This document shows positions 1 to 7,890 of a stretch of 20,609 nt of DNA, piece after piece. How positions within the stretch are numbered: the first letter of the stretch is position 1; each line of letters starts with the position of its first letter. Source of the stretch: Clostridiales bacterium (lineage in GTDB: Bacteria > Bacillota > Clostridia > Lachnospirales > Anaerotignaceae); assembly GCA_018364635.1 (NCBI GenBank), contig JAGZLR010000034.1, positions 1-20,609 on the forward strand, read 5' to 3'. The notes beneath the pieces were generated by a model. The model was not told the origin of the DNA and ran no database searches. It worked only from the letters and a program-made list of their open reading frames with translations. Made by a program: the position numbers and the translations under genes.

Positions 1-243
1 AGATGTCATAATGTACATCTGCTGAATCTCATCTGGATTCGCCTTTGCCCATGCATTATCTTTTCTTGTTGTGTAATATGTAGAATACACTTTCGCATCT
101 ACATCTCTCAATTCTGCCGGATAGTCTGTTCCATCACAGTCACGGATCGCATCTGCTCCCCAACGTTTTACCAGTTCCAATGTCTCAGGAACTACGTCCA
201 CATCTGTAGGAATTGTGACTCTTCCTCTTAACTTTTCGCTCAT
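1..243 (-). CDS. GH112 1,3-beta-galactosyl-N-acetylhexosamine phosphorylase, N-terminal part (runs off the window)
   Basis: The first 81 residues are visible. They begin MSEKLRGRVTIPTDVDVV and continue with KRWGADAIRDCDGTDYP, which is the characteristic N-terminus of GH112 phosphorylases. Known members split galacto-N-biose/lacto-N-biose (Gal-beta1,3-HexNAc) or Gal-beta1,4-rhamnose with phosphate, giving galactose 1-phosphate in the cytoplasm. There is no signal peptide. The ATG at 241-243 has an AGGAGAAG ribosome site at 251-258, seven bases away. It is the last gene visible in the transporter operon, 91 bases after the GH95-like gene. The family is clear; the substrate subtype cannot be decided because the active-site part lies outside the window. 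Confidence 0.85.
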   Translation of the reverse strand, partial: MSEKLRGRVTIPTDVDVVPETLELVKRWGADAIRDCDGTDYPAELRDVDAKVYSTYYTTRKDNAWAKANPDEIQQMYIMTS

Positions 244-334
244 TCTAATACTTCTCCTCTCTTACGTTCAATCATAGTCTTTTTCTTCTCAATAGTATAA
301 TGAACTTTAGAAATGAAATCTATTTGATTCTTGC

Positions 335-2527
335 TTACAATGTTATATATTTTGTTTCTCCTGCTTTCAAATAAACTTCCGCTTTCTTTTCTTTTCCACT
401 TTTTACTAAAACGCTCTGCTCATGCTGAGCCTTCAGTTGAACTTCGCATATATCACTATTCTTCATCTTTGCAGAAATCAAAATACCTTTTTCTCCACGG
501 AATCCTTCAAACCCAACCTGCTCATCTTTCCATTTTTGCGGTACTGCTGGAAATAGCTCAATCACACCATCATACATTTGCATCAACATCTCCTGTAATG
601 CATCTGCTGCATACATATTCGCTTCTAATGTAAATGGACGATAATGGAAAGTTGTATAACCGCGCTTTTTATAATCTCCATTCAGATGGAAACCATTCAC
701 AGAGCAAAAGCTTTCCCAAAAGATTCTCAGCCTGTCAAATGCTCCCTCACCATTCTTTTGAATCGCATACAAATGCGCCATCCATGCAAAGCTAAAACCA
801 ACCCACATTCCTGTTCCGAGGCGCTCATAATCTTCTACTACCGCGTCAATAATTTCCTTTTCTTCCTCGTTGTCATAACGATACAAATACAATGGACATA
901 TTGCCATCGCGTTTGATAAATGTCTATGTGATTCTTCCAGACTTTCATCTGGTGAAATCATCAATACATTTTTTTCATTTACTGCCAAGTGCGGAAGTTT
1001 TTTCATTACATTTTCCCATTTTTCTTTTTGCCCATTCTCAAGCCTGTCAGAAAATTCTATCAACATGGCATATAGATATCTTAAAAGAGCTAAATCATAG
1101 TTACTGTTCGGGGTCACCCATGCTTCTGCTTCATCATCATGTATCTCAGGAGAACTAGAGACGGGAAGATAGTAATATCCATCCTCGCCTTCTTCCAAAA
1201 GACTGGTAATACATTTGGCTGTTTCCTCAAAATATATCCACGCACGCTCTCGAAGAAATGTCTCATCCCCAGTATAACGATAATAAAGTTCGAATGACTG
1301 ACACAGCCAAATCTGATGTACTGGAGACAAAGAATACATTGGCCATCCTCCGAGTGGTTTTCCGTCTATTGTCATAACACCTGGCAGGCAGATTCCATCT
1401 GTCTCATAAAAAACTTTTGCAAATTTTCTTGCGGCACCCATAGAATCCCAGAGAAAATCAATGAAACTCTCTCCTTCTTCCAAATGATTTGCCTTATAAA
1501 AATGTGTATAGCTAAACTGTGTATTCAGATCATGATGATAGTCTCCCTTCCACGGTGGCAGATTTCCATCATCTGCAGTCCACACTCCTTGGAGTGGCAT
1601 TGGATAAGAGCCTTTTCTTGAACATGAGGCAAATAAATAATTTGTCACATACCACTGTTTTTCAAACAATGAATCCGGAAGCATAACTTTGCTTTTTTCC
1701 CAATATCTCTTCCACCAAATACGATGTTCTCTTTGACTTATCTCGTATCCTGCCAATAATTCTTCTTTTAATTGCCTCTTTGCATCTTCCAGCCAATTTT
1801 CGCCATCATTGGAAGTGATAATCCGATAAAACACTAACGTCTCCTGCTCTTTTTCAAGCACTCCTGCCACTATCCCATATGAAAATCTTTCATCCACTTC
1901 CTGTGTAAACCATAAAAAAGAAGGAGCACCATTCGCCTCTCCTCTGACTGCTTCAGAATAATGAAGTTTTTCCAAACCTCCCTGAGATATCTCTCTTTCT
2001 TTCGGATTATAATACACCTCTTCTTTTTCATTTTGACTTCCAAATTGTGGACTTAACAATTTAACAGAAAATTTATCCCTTGTTGTTCCTATCTTTATCA
2101 TACCAGTGTTTGAAACTGCATGGCAAAAAGAATATACTTTATAGCATTCAGATGGACCTGTTACATCTAACTCAGCCTCTGCTATCTGTAAATCCAAAAC
2201 AGACTTCACTTTGCTCATATTTTTAAAATCAAAAATTAGTTTTCCTGCCGGTAATTTCGTTGGAGTCGGATAGTTGTATGGGGCATCGAACAGCTCCCGG
2301 ATCTCTTGCGTCTTTTTTTCTTTTGCAAGCCTCACTAGATTTTTATAGCAGAACTCTTTTCGCTCTGTATTCATAGGAACTGACAAATCCCAAATATCTG
2401 TTCTGTCCAAACTAAACCTTAACGCCGTCGGTTCCCCCCAAATAAGAGAACCGATTCGGCCATTTCCCAGTGGAATGGCTTCATCCCACCTTTTAATATT
2501 TTCTTTAAAAATCAATTTATGTTCCAT
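335..2527 (-). CDS. GH95-like glycoside hydrolase, cytoplasmic (alpha-L-fucosidase/alpha-L-galactosidase superfamily)
   Basis: This is a 730-residue protein without a signal peptide. The N-terminus (WDEAIPLGNGRIGSLIWG, about residues 14-31) is the GH95 N-domain signature. An (alpha/alpha)6-type catalytic region follows, with WKGDYHHDLNTQFSY (about 326-340), SSSPE (E461, matching the general-acid Glu of GH95) and HRHLSN (534-539). The start at 2527 was preferred over the longer frame to 2587 because homology begins there and it lies only 4 bases after the upstream stop, suggesting translational coupling; the ribosome site is weak. GH95 enzymes remove terminal alpha-L-fucose or alpha-L-galactose. 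Here the usual NxN pair that activates water appears as D333-x-N335, so specificity may differ. Context (importer, GH112) suggests trimming of imported host-type oligosaccharides. Family assignment is fairly sure; substrate is inference. Confidence 0.75.
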   Translation of the reverse strand: MEHKLIFKENIKRWDEAIPLGNGRIGSLIWGEPTALRFSLDRTDIWDLSVPMNTERKEFCYKNLVRLAKEKKTQEIRELFDAPYNYPTPTKLPAGKLIFDFKNMSKVKSVLDLQIAEAELDVTGPSECYKVYSFCHAVSNTGMIKIGTTRDKFSVKLLSPQFGSQNEKEEVYYNPKEREISQGGLEKLHYSEAVRGEANGAPSFLWFTQEVDERFSYGIVAGVLEKEQETLVFYRIITSNDGENWLEDAKRQLKEELLAGYEISQREHRIWWKRYWEKSKVMLPDSLFEKQWYVTNYLFASCSRKGSYPMPLQGVWTADDGNLPPWKGDYHHDLNTQFSYTHFYKANHLEEGESFIDFLWDSMGAARKFAKVFYETDGICLPGVMTIDGKPLGGWPMYSLSPVHQIWLCQSFELYYRYTGDETFLRERAWIYFEETAKCITSLLEEGEDGYYYLPVSSSPEIHDDEAEAWVTPNSNYDLALLRYLYAMLIEFSDRLENGQKEKWENVMKKLPHLAVNEKNVLMISPDESLEESHRHLSNAMAICPLYLYRYDNEEEKEIIDAVVEDYERLGTGMWVGFSFAWMAHLYAIQKNGEGAFDRLRIFWESFCSVNGFHLNGDYKKRGYTTFHYRPFTLEANMYAADALQEMLMQMYDGVIELFPAVPQKWKDEQVGFEGFRGEKGILISAKMKNSDICEVQLKAQHEQSVLVKSGKEKKAEVYLKAGETKYITL

Positions 2528-2531
2528 ACGA

Positions 2532-2711
2532 TTACTTATACTGCCTGTTATATAGTCCAAGTAAAGATACCAGACCAAGCAAGCCAACCATCATCATTCC
2601 AAGACCTTTCGGTCCTATATGTTTTTGTCCTACTACAACTAAGGCAACACTTGCAACAAATATAACTGCTACGATAATGCCAATCAATATTTTTTTTGCG
2701 TTTTCGCTCAT
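2532..2711 (-). CDS. Small two-helix membrane protein (59 aa), DUF6903-like
   Basis: This short gene is read from the sequence. It starts at the ATG at 2709-2711, with a GGAGG-type site immediately upstream, and stops at 2532-2534. The protein begins MSENAKKILIGIIVAVIFV and has two hydrophobic stretches (about residues 8-28 and 37-53) separated by GQKHIGPKG. It ends NRQYK. It lies between the MalG-type permease and the glycosidase with gaps of only 12 and 4 bases, so it is part of the operon. I recall small proteins of this kind (DUF6903) beside Lachnospiraceae sugar ABC transporters; that recognition is moderate. A role as an accessory subunit of the permease is inference only. Confidence 0.7.
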   Translation of the reverse strand: MSENAKKILIGIIVAVIFVASVALVVVGQKHIGPKGLGMMMVGLLGLVSLLGLYNRQYK

Positions 2712-2723
2712 AGTATTTCCTCC

Positions 2724-3617
2724 TTAGCCTTTCAATCCGCCAACTGTCATTCCCTGCGTCAGTTTCTTCTGAACACACATATAAAGGATAAGTGTTGGAA
2801 GCATTACAATGACAAGTCCCGCATACATTTTTCCGTACTGTACAGCCGATCTCTGTGCAGCCATCAAATTCATCAAACCTACCGGAAGTGTCTTTAATTT
2901 CGGATCTGTCAACAATGTCATAGAAATAATATATTCATTCCAAAAAGCGAGGAAGTTGAACAAAATAATTGTTACAATACTTGGTTTCGCCATCGGAATA
3001 ATAATCTGAACCATTGTTCTAAAATAGCCTGCTCCATCCACGTAAGCCGCTTCCTCGTAGTCTTTTGCCAATGATTTGAAATATCCTGATAAAAGATAGA
3101 TTGTAAACGGAAGCGCTGTAGCCGCATACACAACTGCAAGTACAAATAAATTATTCATAAAAAATGTACTTCCAAATGTTTTGTATAGGAATGTATCACC
3201 ATTATTCAACATAAGGAAAATAGGTACTACAATATAGTTTACATTAATAAACAAACCTGCCATGAATAAAACATTCCAAAACTTACTTGTTTTAAATTTA
3301 AATCTTGCCAATACATACGATGCTGGCAACGCAATAATAACAAGCAAAAAGATTGCCACTGCTGTTACAATAACCGAGTTCAACATGTAAGAACCCATAT
3401 TTGCACTTTCCCATGCGTCTACAAAATTCTGGAAATACACTCCTGCTGGCAGTGCCCATGGATTTCTATAGAACTCAGAATTCTCTTTGATAGATGCCAT
3501 AAACACCCAAAATACTGGCACAATAATTGTGATTGTCAAAAGAACCAATGGGATATAAATAAAAAACTTAGCAAGTTTCGATGTCTCATGAATTGTTCCT
3601 TTACTTTTTCTGCTCAT
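2724..3617 (-). CDS. Carbohydrate ABC transporter permease, MalG/CUT1 type
   Basis: This is an inner-membrane subunit of a CUT1 sugar importer, about 297 residues, with six predicted transmembrane helices. The cytoplasmic EAA loop is visible as EEAAYVDGAGYFRTMVQIII followed by P, the site that docks the ATPase. The start at 3617 (MSRKSKG) was chosen because a strong GGGGAGGT site lies just upstream at about 3624-3631; the longer frame to 3650 would overlap the upstream gene. It follows the MalF-type permease by 13 bases. No ATPase gene is in the window. Such operons often rely on a shared MsmK-type ATPase encoded elsewhere, which is family knowledge and not visible here. Confidence 0.92.
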   Translation of the reverse strand: MSRKSKGTIHETSKLAKFFIYIPLVLLTITIIVPVFWVFMASIKENSEFYRNPWALPAGVYFQNFVDAWESANMGSYMLNSVIVTAVAIFLLVIIALPASYVLARFKFKTSKFWNVLFMAGLFINVNYIVVPIFLMLNNGDTFLYKTFGSTFFMNNLFVLAVVYAATALPFTIYLLSGYFKSLAKDYEEAAYVDGAGYFRTMVQIIIPMAKPSIVTIILFNFLAFWNEYIISMTLLTDPKLKTLPVGLMNLMAAQRSAVQYGKMYAGLVIVMLPTLILYMCVQKKLTQGMTVGGLKG

Positions 3618-3630
3618 CTTTTTACCTCCC

Positions 3631-4530
3631 CTAGAATTCAATCTCTTCACGTTTTGTTACAAAATTCAAAATACCAGCTAATGCAAATGAGAAAATAAAT
3701 ACAACTGAACCAATTGCCATACCATAACCATAGGAAGAGTTCGTATATGCTTCTTGATACATGTAACTTAAGAATACGTTTGATGCTCCGTCCGGACCAC
3801 CATTAGTCATTGCTTTTACAAACAAGAAACTCATATTGATCGTACTGATAATAAAGAATGTCAATGTTGTTCTGATATTTGTCCAAATCAGTGGAAGAGT
3901 AATGGAGAAGAATTGCTTAATCTTTCCTGCTCCCTCAAGCCCTGCTGATTCATAAAGACTTTCTGGAACATTTGCCATACTTGCCATATACATAACCATA
4001 TAATATCCAATCGCCTGCCAAACCATTGCAATTACAATACTATAGATAACAAGCTTTTGATCACCAAGCCATAAAACCGGATTCTCAGCTCCTTTTGCCC
4101 CTCTAAACAGATTCAAGAAGGAGTTCAACAATCCCTGATTTGGATCATAGATGGCTGAGAAAATCGCACTAATTACTACAACAGATAAAATATTTGGAAT
4201 GTAAAAAATAACCCTAAAGAAATTCTGTCCTTTGATTTTCTCCCTTGTCAGAATTGCTGCAAATATAAGTGAAAATGCAAATGTAAACAACGTTACAACA
4301 ACAATTAGCAAAACTGTATTTTGAAATGCTTGATAAAACTTTTCACTTTTGAACAACGTCTGAAAATTTTGCAACCCTACAAATGTTTTATCTGCCGTAT
4401 ATCCTCCCCATTTGAACATAGACATGCGAAATACATCAATAGTAGGAATGATCATAAATACTACAAATAAAATTACAGCGGGAGCCAAACAAAAGAATAT
4501 AAATCTCCCTCTACCTTTCTCTTTTCTCAT
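3631..4530 (-). CDS. Carbohydrate ABC transporter permease, MalF/UgpA/CUT1 type
   Basis: A 299-residue integral membrane protein that pairs with the MalG-type permease encoded next to it. The N-terminus (RFIFFCLAPAVILFVVFMII) is the first membrane helix typical of UgpA/LacF-like permeases. The EAA loop is seen as ESLYESAGLEGAGKIKQFF followed by SITLPL. Its start lies downstream of the hairpin that follows the binding-protein gene, so its expression may be lower than that of the binding protein. Substrate is not decidable from this sequence alone. Confidence 0.92.
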   Translation of the reverse strand: MRKEKGRGRFIFFCLAPAVILFVVFMIIPTIDVFRMSMFKWGGYTADKTFVGLQNFQTLFKSEKFYQAFQNTVLLIVVVTLFTFAFSLIFAAILTREKIKGQNFFRVIFYIPNILSVVVISAIFSAIYDPNQGLLNSFLNLFRGAKGAENPVLWLGDQKLVIYSIVIAMVWQAIGYYMVMYMASMANVPESLYESAGLEGAGKIKQFFSITLPLIWTNIRTTLTFFIISTINMSFLFVKAMTNGGPDGASNVFLSYMYQEAYTNSSYGYGMAIGSVVFIFSFALAGILNFVTKREEIEF

Positions 4531-4580
4531 TTAGTCATCTCCTAATCTTAATCTCAAGTCAAATCTTACTGATTTCATAA

Positions 4581-4618
4581 AAACAGCCGGCTCATAAAAA
4601 ACTCATAGCCGGCTGTTT
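4581..4618 (-). terminator. Intercistronic hairpin between binding protein and permease genes
   Basis: The arms 4581-4592 and 4607-4618 are perfect 12-base reverse complements (AAACAGCCGGCT / AGCCGGCTGTTT) around a 14-base loop. Read on the minus strand the stem is followed by a short U run (TTTTTATG). It lies 30 bases after the binding-protein stop codon and 50 bases before the permease start. This layout fits a partial terminator or mRNA-stabilising element that makes the binding protein more abundant than the permeases. Complete termination is less likely because no second promoter is obvious. Confidence 0.75.
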
Positions 4619-4648
4619 CTTTTCTGACTATTTATAGTCATTTCAAGT

Positions 4649-5986
4649 TTATTTTTTTAACGCACCTCTGAAAGTATCGCTAGCTTCTTTAAACTGTTTA
4701 ACCCAATCTTCTTGTGTCTTGTCTCCAGATACTAAAGAGTTTACAGGATCAAAGAATGCACCTCTTACAGTAAGACCTTCTACTGGTTCTGTTGTAGCAA
4801 ATGCATCTAATACTGCTACTGCACCTGTATCGTAGATGCTGTAGTATGTTTTTGCATCATCTTTTAACTTGTCTGACATTCCAGCGATTGGCTGTACAGC
4901 TCCGCCTTCATTTGCAAAAATCTCTGCTGCTTCATCTGAATATAAGAATGCGATAAACTCTTTTCCAAGATCCTGATTCTTTGCTTCTTTTGGCATCCAT
5001 GTCTGCTCAAAGAATGAGTAAGAAGCTCTTTCTCCACCTTGTTCTACTGCTGGAAGAGCTGTGAATCCCCACTCAAATCCCTCTGCACGTGGAGCCTCTT
5101 TCATTTCACCGATTACCCAATTACCGTTTGGCATAAAGAGCGCTTTGTTGTCTAAAATTAATTGCTGATTTTTCTGGAAATCATTGTCATTAGCATTTGC
5201 CGGTGTTGTCTTTTCTGTGTAAGAAGCTAATTTTCCAATGATATCAAATACTTTCTGCGCTTCTGGAGTATCCCAGATTCCTTCTTCATACTGAAGTGCT
5301 TTTGTAAATGCTTCTTCTCCCATTGCTTCGTGAAGTAATGCATAGAAAAATGCATCAAAGTATCCTGTTGTTGGATATGTAAATAAAGCAATTCCTTCAG
5401 CCTTTGCTTTTTCTCCTAATTCCCACATCTCATCCCAAGTTGTTGGAACTGTCCAACCTTTTTCTTCAAAAAGCCCTTGATTGTAGAACAATCCACATGG
5501 TCCGTAGAACATTGGCATCAAATATGTCTTTCCGTCTCCATAAGGATTTGTAATTGTGTTCTCTGTAAATCCTGGAAGAATCTTTTCTCCTACTGTCACT
5601 TCTTCACCTGGTACTGTCATCTCTAACACATCTGTCAAATCAACTAAGTTGTTATCTCTGATAAATGTCTCTGTCATACCTGACTCTGCACCTACCGCAC
5701 GCATGATAACATCTGGATAGTTACCTGCTTTCATATCTGGTGTAATTACATCTTCCAATTTTTTATCAATTGTAAGCTCTACAGTCACACCTTCATTAGC
5801 AGCTTCAAAAGCATCTGCTACTTTTTCCCACATATCTTTACCATATGCAGTTTCTACTGCTGCTACTTTTAACGTCTTTCCATCTTCTGCTTTGTCTTTT
5901 CCTCCATCGTCTTTCGACCCACAAGCTGCAACACTCAATGTCATTACACCTGCAAGTACTAGACAAAGTAACTTTTTCATTTTCAT
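4649..5986 (-). CDS. Extracellular solute-binding lipoprotein of a sugar ABC transporter (family 1)
   Basis: A 445-residue secreted lipoprotein that captures the sugar and delivers it to the two permeases encoded downstream. It has a charged N-terminus, a hydrophobic core and the lipobox SVAAC with the lipidated Cys at residue 22, followed by a Gly/Lys/Asp-rich spacer. The rest looks like a bacterial extracellular solute-binding protein 1 fold (YPDVIMRAVGAES, NGNWVIGEM, FIAFLYSDEAA). The start at 5986 was chosen because AGGAGG ends seven bases before it; the second in-frame ATG is 13 bases away. It is first in the operon and has a good promoter and a dyad upstream. Neighbouring GH112 and GH95-like genes suggest a galacto-/lacto-N-biose-type ligand; that is inference. 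Confidence 0.93.
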   Translation of the reverse strand: MKMKKLLCLVLAGVMTLSVAACGSKDDGGKDKAEDGKTLKVAAVETAYGKDMWEKVADAFEAANEGVTVELTIDKKLEDVITPDMKAGNYPDVIMRAVGAESGMTETFIRDNNLVDLTDVLEMTVPGEEVTVGEKILPGFTENTITNPYGDGKTYLMPMFYGPCGLFYNQGLFEEKGWTVPTTWDEMWELGEKAKAEGIALFTYPTTGYFDAFFYALLHEAMGEEAFTKALQYEEGIWDTPEAQKVFDIIGKLASYTEKTTPANANDNDFQKNQQLILDNKALFMPNGNWVIGEMKEAPRAEGFEWGFTALPAVEQGGERASYSFFEQTWMPKEAKNQDLGKEFIAFLYSDEAAEIFANEGGAVQPIAGMSDKLKDDAKTYYSIYDTGAVAVLDAFATTEPVEGLTVRGAFFDPVNSLVSGDKTQEDWVKQFKEASDTFRGALKK

Positions 5987-6010
5987 ACCTCTTCCTCCTT
6001 CTTATTTTAA

Positions 6011-6026
6011 AACGGAACACTCCGTT
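6011..6026. promoter_or_regulatory. Short dyad AACGGA-acac-TCCGTT in the leader of the sugar operon
   Basis: Perfect 6-base arms around a 4-base centre lie about 25-40 bases before the binding-protein start and about 10-25 bases after the predicted transcription start. The position suits a repressor operator or a small 5' leader hairpin. No regulator can be assigned; AraC-family proteins usually bind direct repeats upstream of -35, so this may belong to another regulator. Confidence 0.4.
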
Positions 6027-6042
6027 CTTTTGGTATAGAAAA

Positions 6043-6071
6043 ATCATACTCCATCTCCAATTCCTTTTCAA
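6043..6071 (-). promoter_or_regulatory. Predicted promoter of the sugar ABC/GH operon
   Basis: On the minus strand TTGAAA (6066-6071) and TATGAT (6043-6048) are separated by exactly 17 bases. This is a close match to the housekeeping sigma consensus and lies about 57 bases upstream of the binding-protein start codon. Read by eye only. Confidence 0.55.
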
Positions 6072-6323
6072 GAGTTATTTTGCTCATTTTTTTATATATC
6101 TTGCTATTCAAAACAACATAAGTATTGTACAAAATTTCCAACCTACTTTTTATACTAGTTTCTCTTTTTCATATATTTTCTACATTTTTTTAATGAAAAG
6201 ATTTTTCCCTTTATCCAAAACAACCTTGTTTTTATTTTTGACAGCATCTCCTCACCAATGCCTTCGCGCTAACTTTGCACTTTTCACACTATCTCACAAC
6301 AATATAACTAACATCTTTTATTA

Positions 6324-6352
6324 TTGCATTCTCAAAAAAAAGCATTTATACT
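6324..6352 (+). promoter_or_regulatory. Predicted promoter of the araC-chrA unit
   Basis: TTGCAT (6324-6329) and TATACT (6347-6352) are separated by 17 bases and lie 32 bases upstream of the chosen AraC start. An AGCAGGT ribosome site sits between the promoter and the ATG. This supports 6385 as the true start, since transcription would begin near 6359. Confidence 0.55.
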
Positions 6353-6384
6353 TAAAACTATCACAAGAGAAAGCAGGTAATCTT

Positions 6385-7311
6385 ATGCGATACAAAAGTA
6401 TAAGTCTGAGAGAATCTATCTCTATAACCGAGTTAGTTACAATACATTACTTTGAATATATGAGCGACTTTTCTTTCCCTGGAGAAGCACATAATTTTTG
6501 GGAATTCGTTTGTGTAGACAAAGGCGATGTGAAGATTCGGATGGGCGATTCTGATATAATTTTAAAAAAAGGACAAGTAGCTTTTCACAAACCAAATGAA
6601 TTCCATACTGTAGATGCTACCGGAACATCCGCTCCGAATCTAGTTGTAATTTCTTTTCACTGCAAGAGTGCTGCAATGGCATTTTTTGAAGATCGCATTT
6701 TAAAAATTGATGAATTGGAACGGAATATCTTAGCCGATATTATTGCCGAGGCAAAGACTGTGTTTAAAGGAAGGCTCGATGATCCTTATCAGACCGAAAT
6801 GCTTCGCACCGCTTCAGCCGCACCAGACGCTGAACAGTTAATTCGGATTCATTTGGAATATTTCCTAATCCACCTGATGAGAAGATATAACCATTCCTCT
6901 ATCACACACACTGACAACACACTTTCTTCTTTGAAAGTGACCAAAATGAAAAGCGATACGGAGGTATTGAACCGAATTATTCACTATATGGAGATGCACC
7001 TGAATTCTCGCATTACAATCGAACAAATCTGCAAAGACAATATGATTGGGCGGTCGCAGTTACAAAAACTATTCCAACAAAAGACCGGACTTGGAATTAT
7101 TGAATATTTCTCTAATATGAAAATCGAGACTGCAAAAGAAATGATTCGTACCGGGCACATGAATTTCACACAGATTTCTGAGCAGCTTGGCTATACATCC
7201 ATACACTATTTTTCAAGGCAGTTCAAAAAAATCACAGATATGACACCTTCAGAGTACGCCTCCTCCATCAAAGCGATGGCAGAAGGGGCCTTTGAGGATC
7301 GGAGAATGTAA
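6385..7311 (+). CDS. AraC-family transcriptional regulator with N-terminal cupin domain
   Basis: The protein from the ATG at 6385 has 308 residues. The N-terminal part has cupin sensor features (GEAHNFWEFVCVDKGDVKIRMGD, then KKGQVAFHKPNEFHTV). The C-terminal 100 residues form the double helix-turn-helix of the AraC/XylS family: ITIEQICKDNMIGRSQLQKL for the first motif and ISEQLGYTSIHYFSRQFKK for the second, ending in MTPSEYAS. The longer upstream frame was rejected because it is non-protein-like and a promoter lies inside it. The gene is divergent from the sugar operon, so it is the best candidate for its activator. It is also only 3 bases from chrA, so it is probably co-transcribed with the transporter pair. 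Confidence 0.9.
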   Translation: MRYKSISLRESISITELVTIHYFEYMSDFSFPGEAHNFWEFVCVDKGDVKIRMGDSDIILKKGQVAFHKPNEFHTVDATGTSAPNLVVISFHCKSAAMAFFEDRILKIDELERNILADIIAEAKTVFKGRLDDPYQTEMLRTASAAPDAEQLIRIHLEYFLIHLMRRYNHSSITHTDNTLSSLKVTKMKSDTEVLNRIIHYMEMHLNSRITIEQICKDNMIGRSQLQKLFQQKTGLGIIEYFSNMKIETAKEMIRTGHMNFTQISEQLGYTSIHYFSRQFKKITDMTPSEYASSIKAMAEGAFEDRRM

Positions 7312-7314
7312 TTC

Positions 7315-7890
7315 ATGAAACAGAACATCAATAAAACACTACTTTTAAAAAAATTATTCTTTTCTACTCTTTATCTCAGCGCTTTTACATTCGGTGGTGG
7401 ATATGTTATCGTCTCTCTAATGAAAACGAAATTTGTAGATAATCTGCATTGGATCGACGAAAACGAGATGCTGGATCTGATTGCAATCGCCCAATCATCT
7501 CCTGGTGCAGTTGCTGTCAATGGAGCTATTGTGATAGGATACAAATTATGTGGCGTTCCCGGTGTGATTTTTTCCATACTGGGTGCAATCATTCCACCAT
7601 TTTTTGTCATTTCAATTATTTCCGGATTTTATACACTGTTTCAAGAAAACACTGCCGTGCTGGCTTTACTGAATGGAATGCGGGTCGGCGTAGGTGCGGT
7701 GATCGTATCTGTCGTATGGGATATGGGTTCTGGAATTATCCGTCAAAAAAAAGCAGGTCCAATTCTCATTATGCTCTGCGCCTTCATTGCAAACTATTAT
7801 CTAAAAATTAATGTCGTTTTCATTATCTTAATATGTATTGCATTCGCAATCATAAAAGCTATTATCACAAAACAGGAGGCAAAACACTGA
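7315..7890 (+). CDS. Chromate transporter family (CHR) half-protein, first of a pair
   Basis: A 191-residue membrane protein with the CHR signature near the N-terminus (FGGGYVIVSLMKTKFV) and the conserved SPGAVAVNGAIVIGY and PGVIFSILGAIIPPFF segments. Short CHR proteins of this size are encoded as adjacent pairs and together equal one long ChrA; they are thought to export chromate or a related anion. Only three bases separate it from the AraC gene, and its stop overlaps the start of the second CHR gene (TGATG). The real physiological substrate in an anaerobe is unknown. Confidence 0.9.
   Translation: MKQNINKTLLLKKLFFSTLYLSAFTFGGGYVIVSLMKTKFVDNLHWIDENEMLDLIAIAQSSPGAVAVNGAIVIGYKLCGVPGVIFSILGAIIPPFFVISIISGFYTLFQENTAVLALLNGMRVGVGAVIVSVVWDMGSGIIRQKKAGPILIMLCAFIANYYLKINVVFIILICIAFAIIKAIITKQEAKH

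Larger units (their letters stand above)
5987..6384. other. Divergent intergenic region between the sugar operon and the araC-type gene
   Basis: This 398-base stretch is strongly AT-rich. It contains a promoter in each direction, listed separately, and one short dyad at 6011-6026. An open frame continuous with the AraC gene runs through it, but its translation is compositionally odd (runs of Phe, Leu and Ser) and resembles no protein, so I read it as non-coding. Confidence 0.6.

Noticed and set aside
5845..6384. Upstream in-frame extension of the AraC gene (180 extra codons)
   Set aside because: Its composition is not protein-like, it overlaps the divergent binding-protein gene, and a good promoter and ribosome site lie just before 6385.
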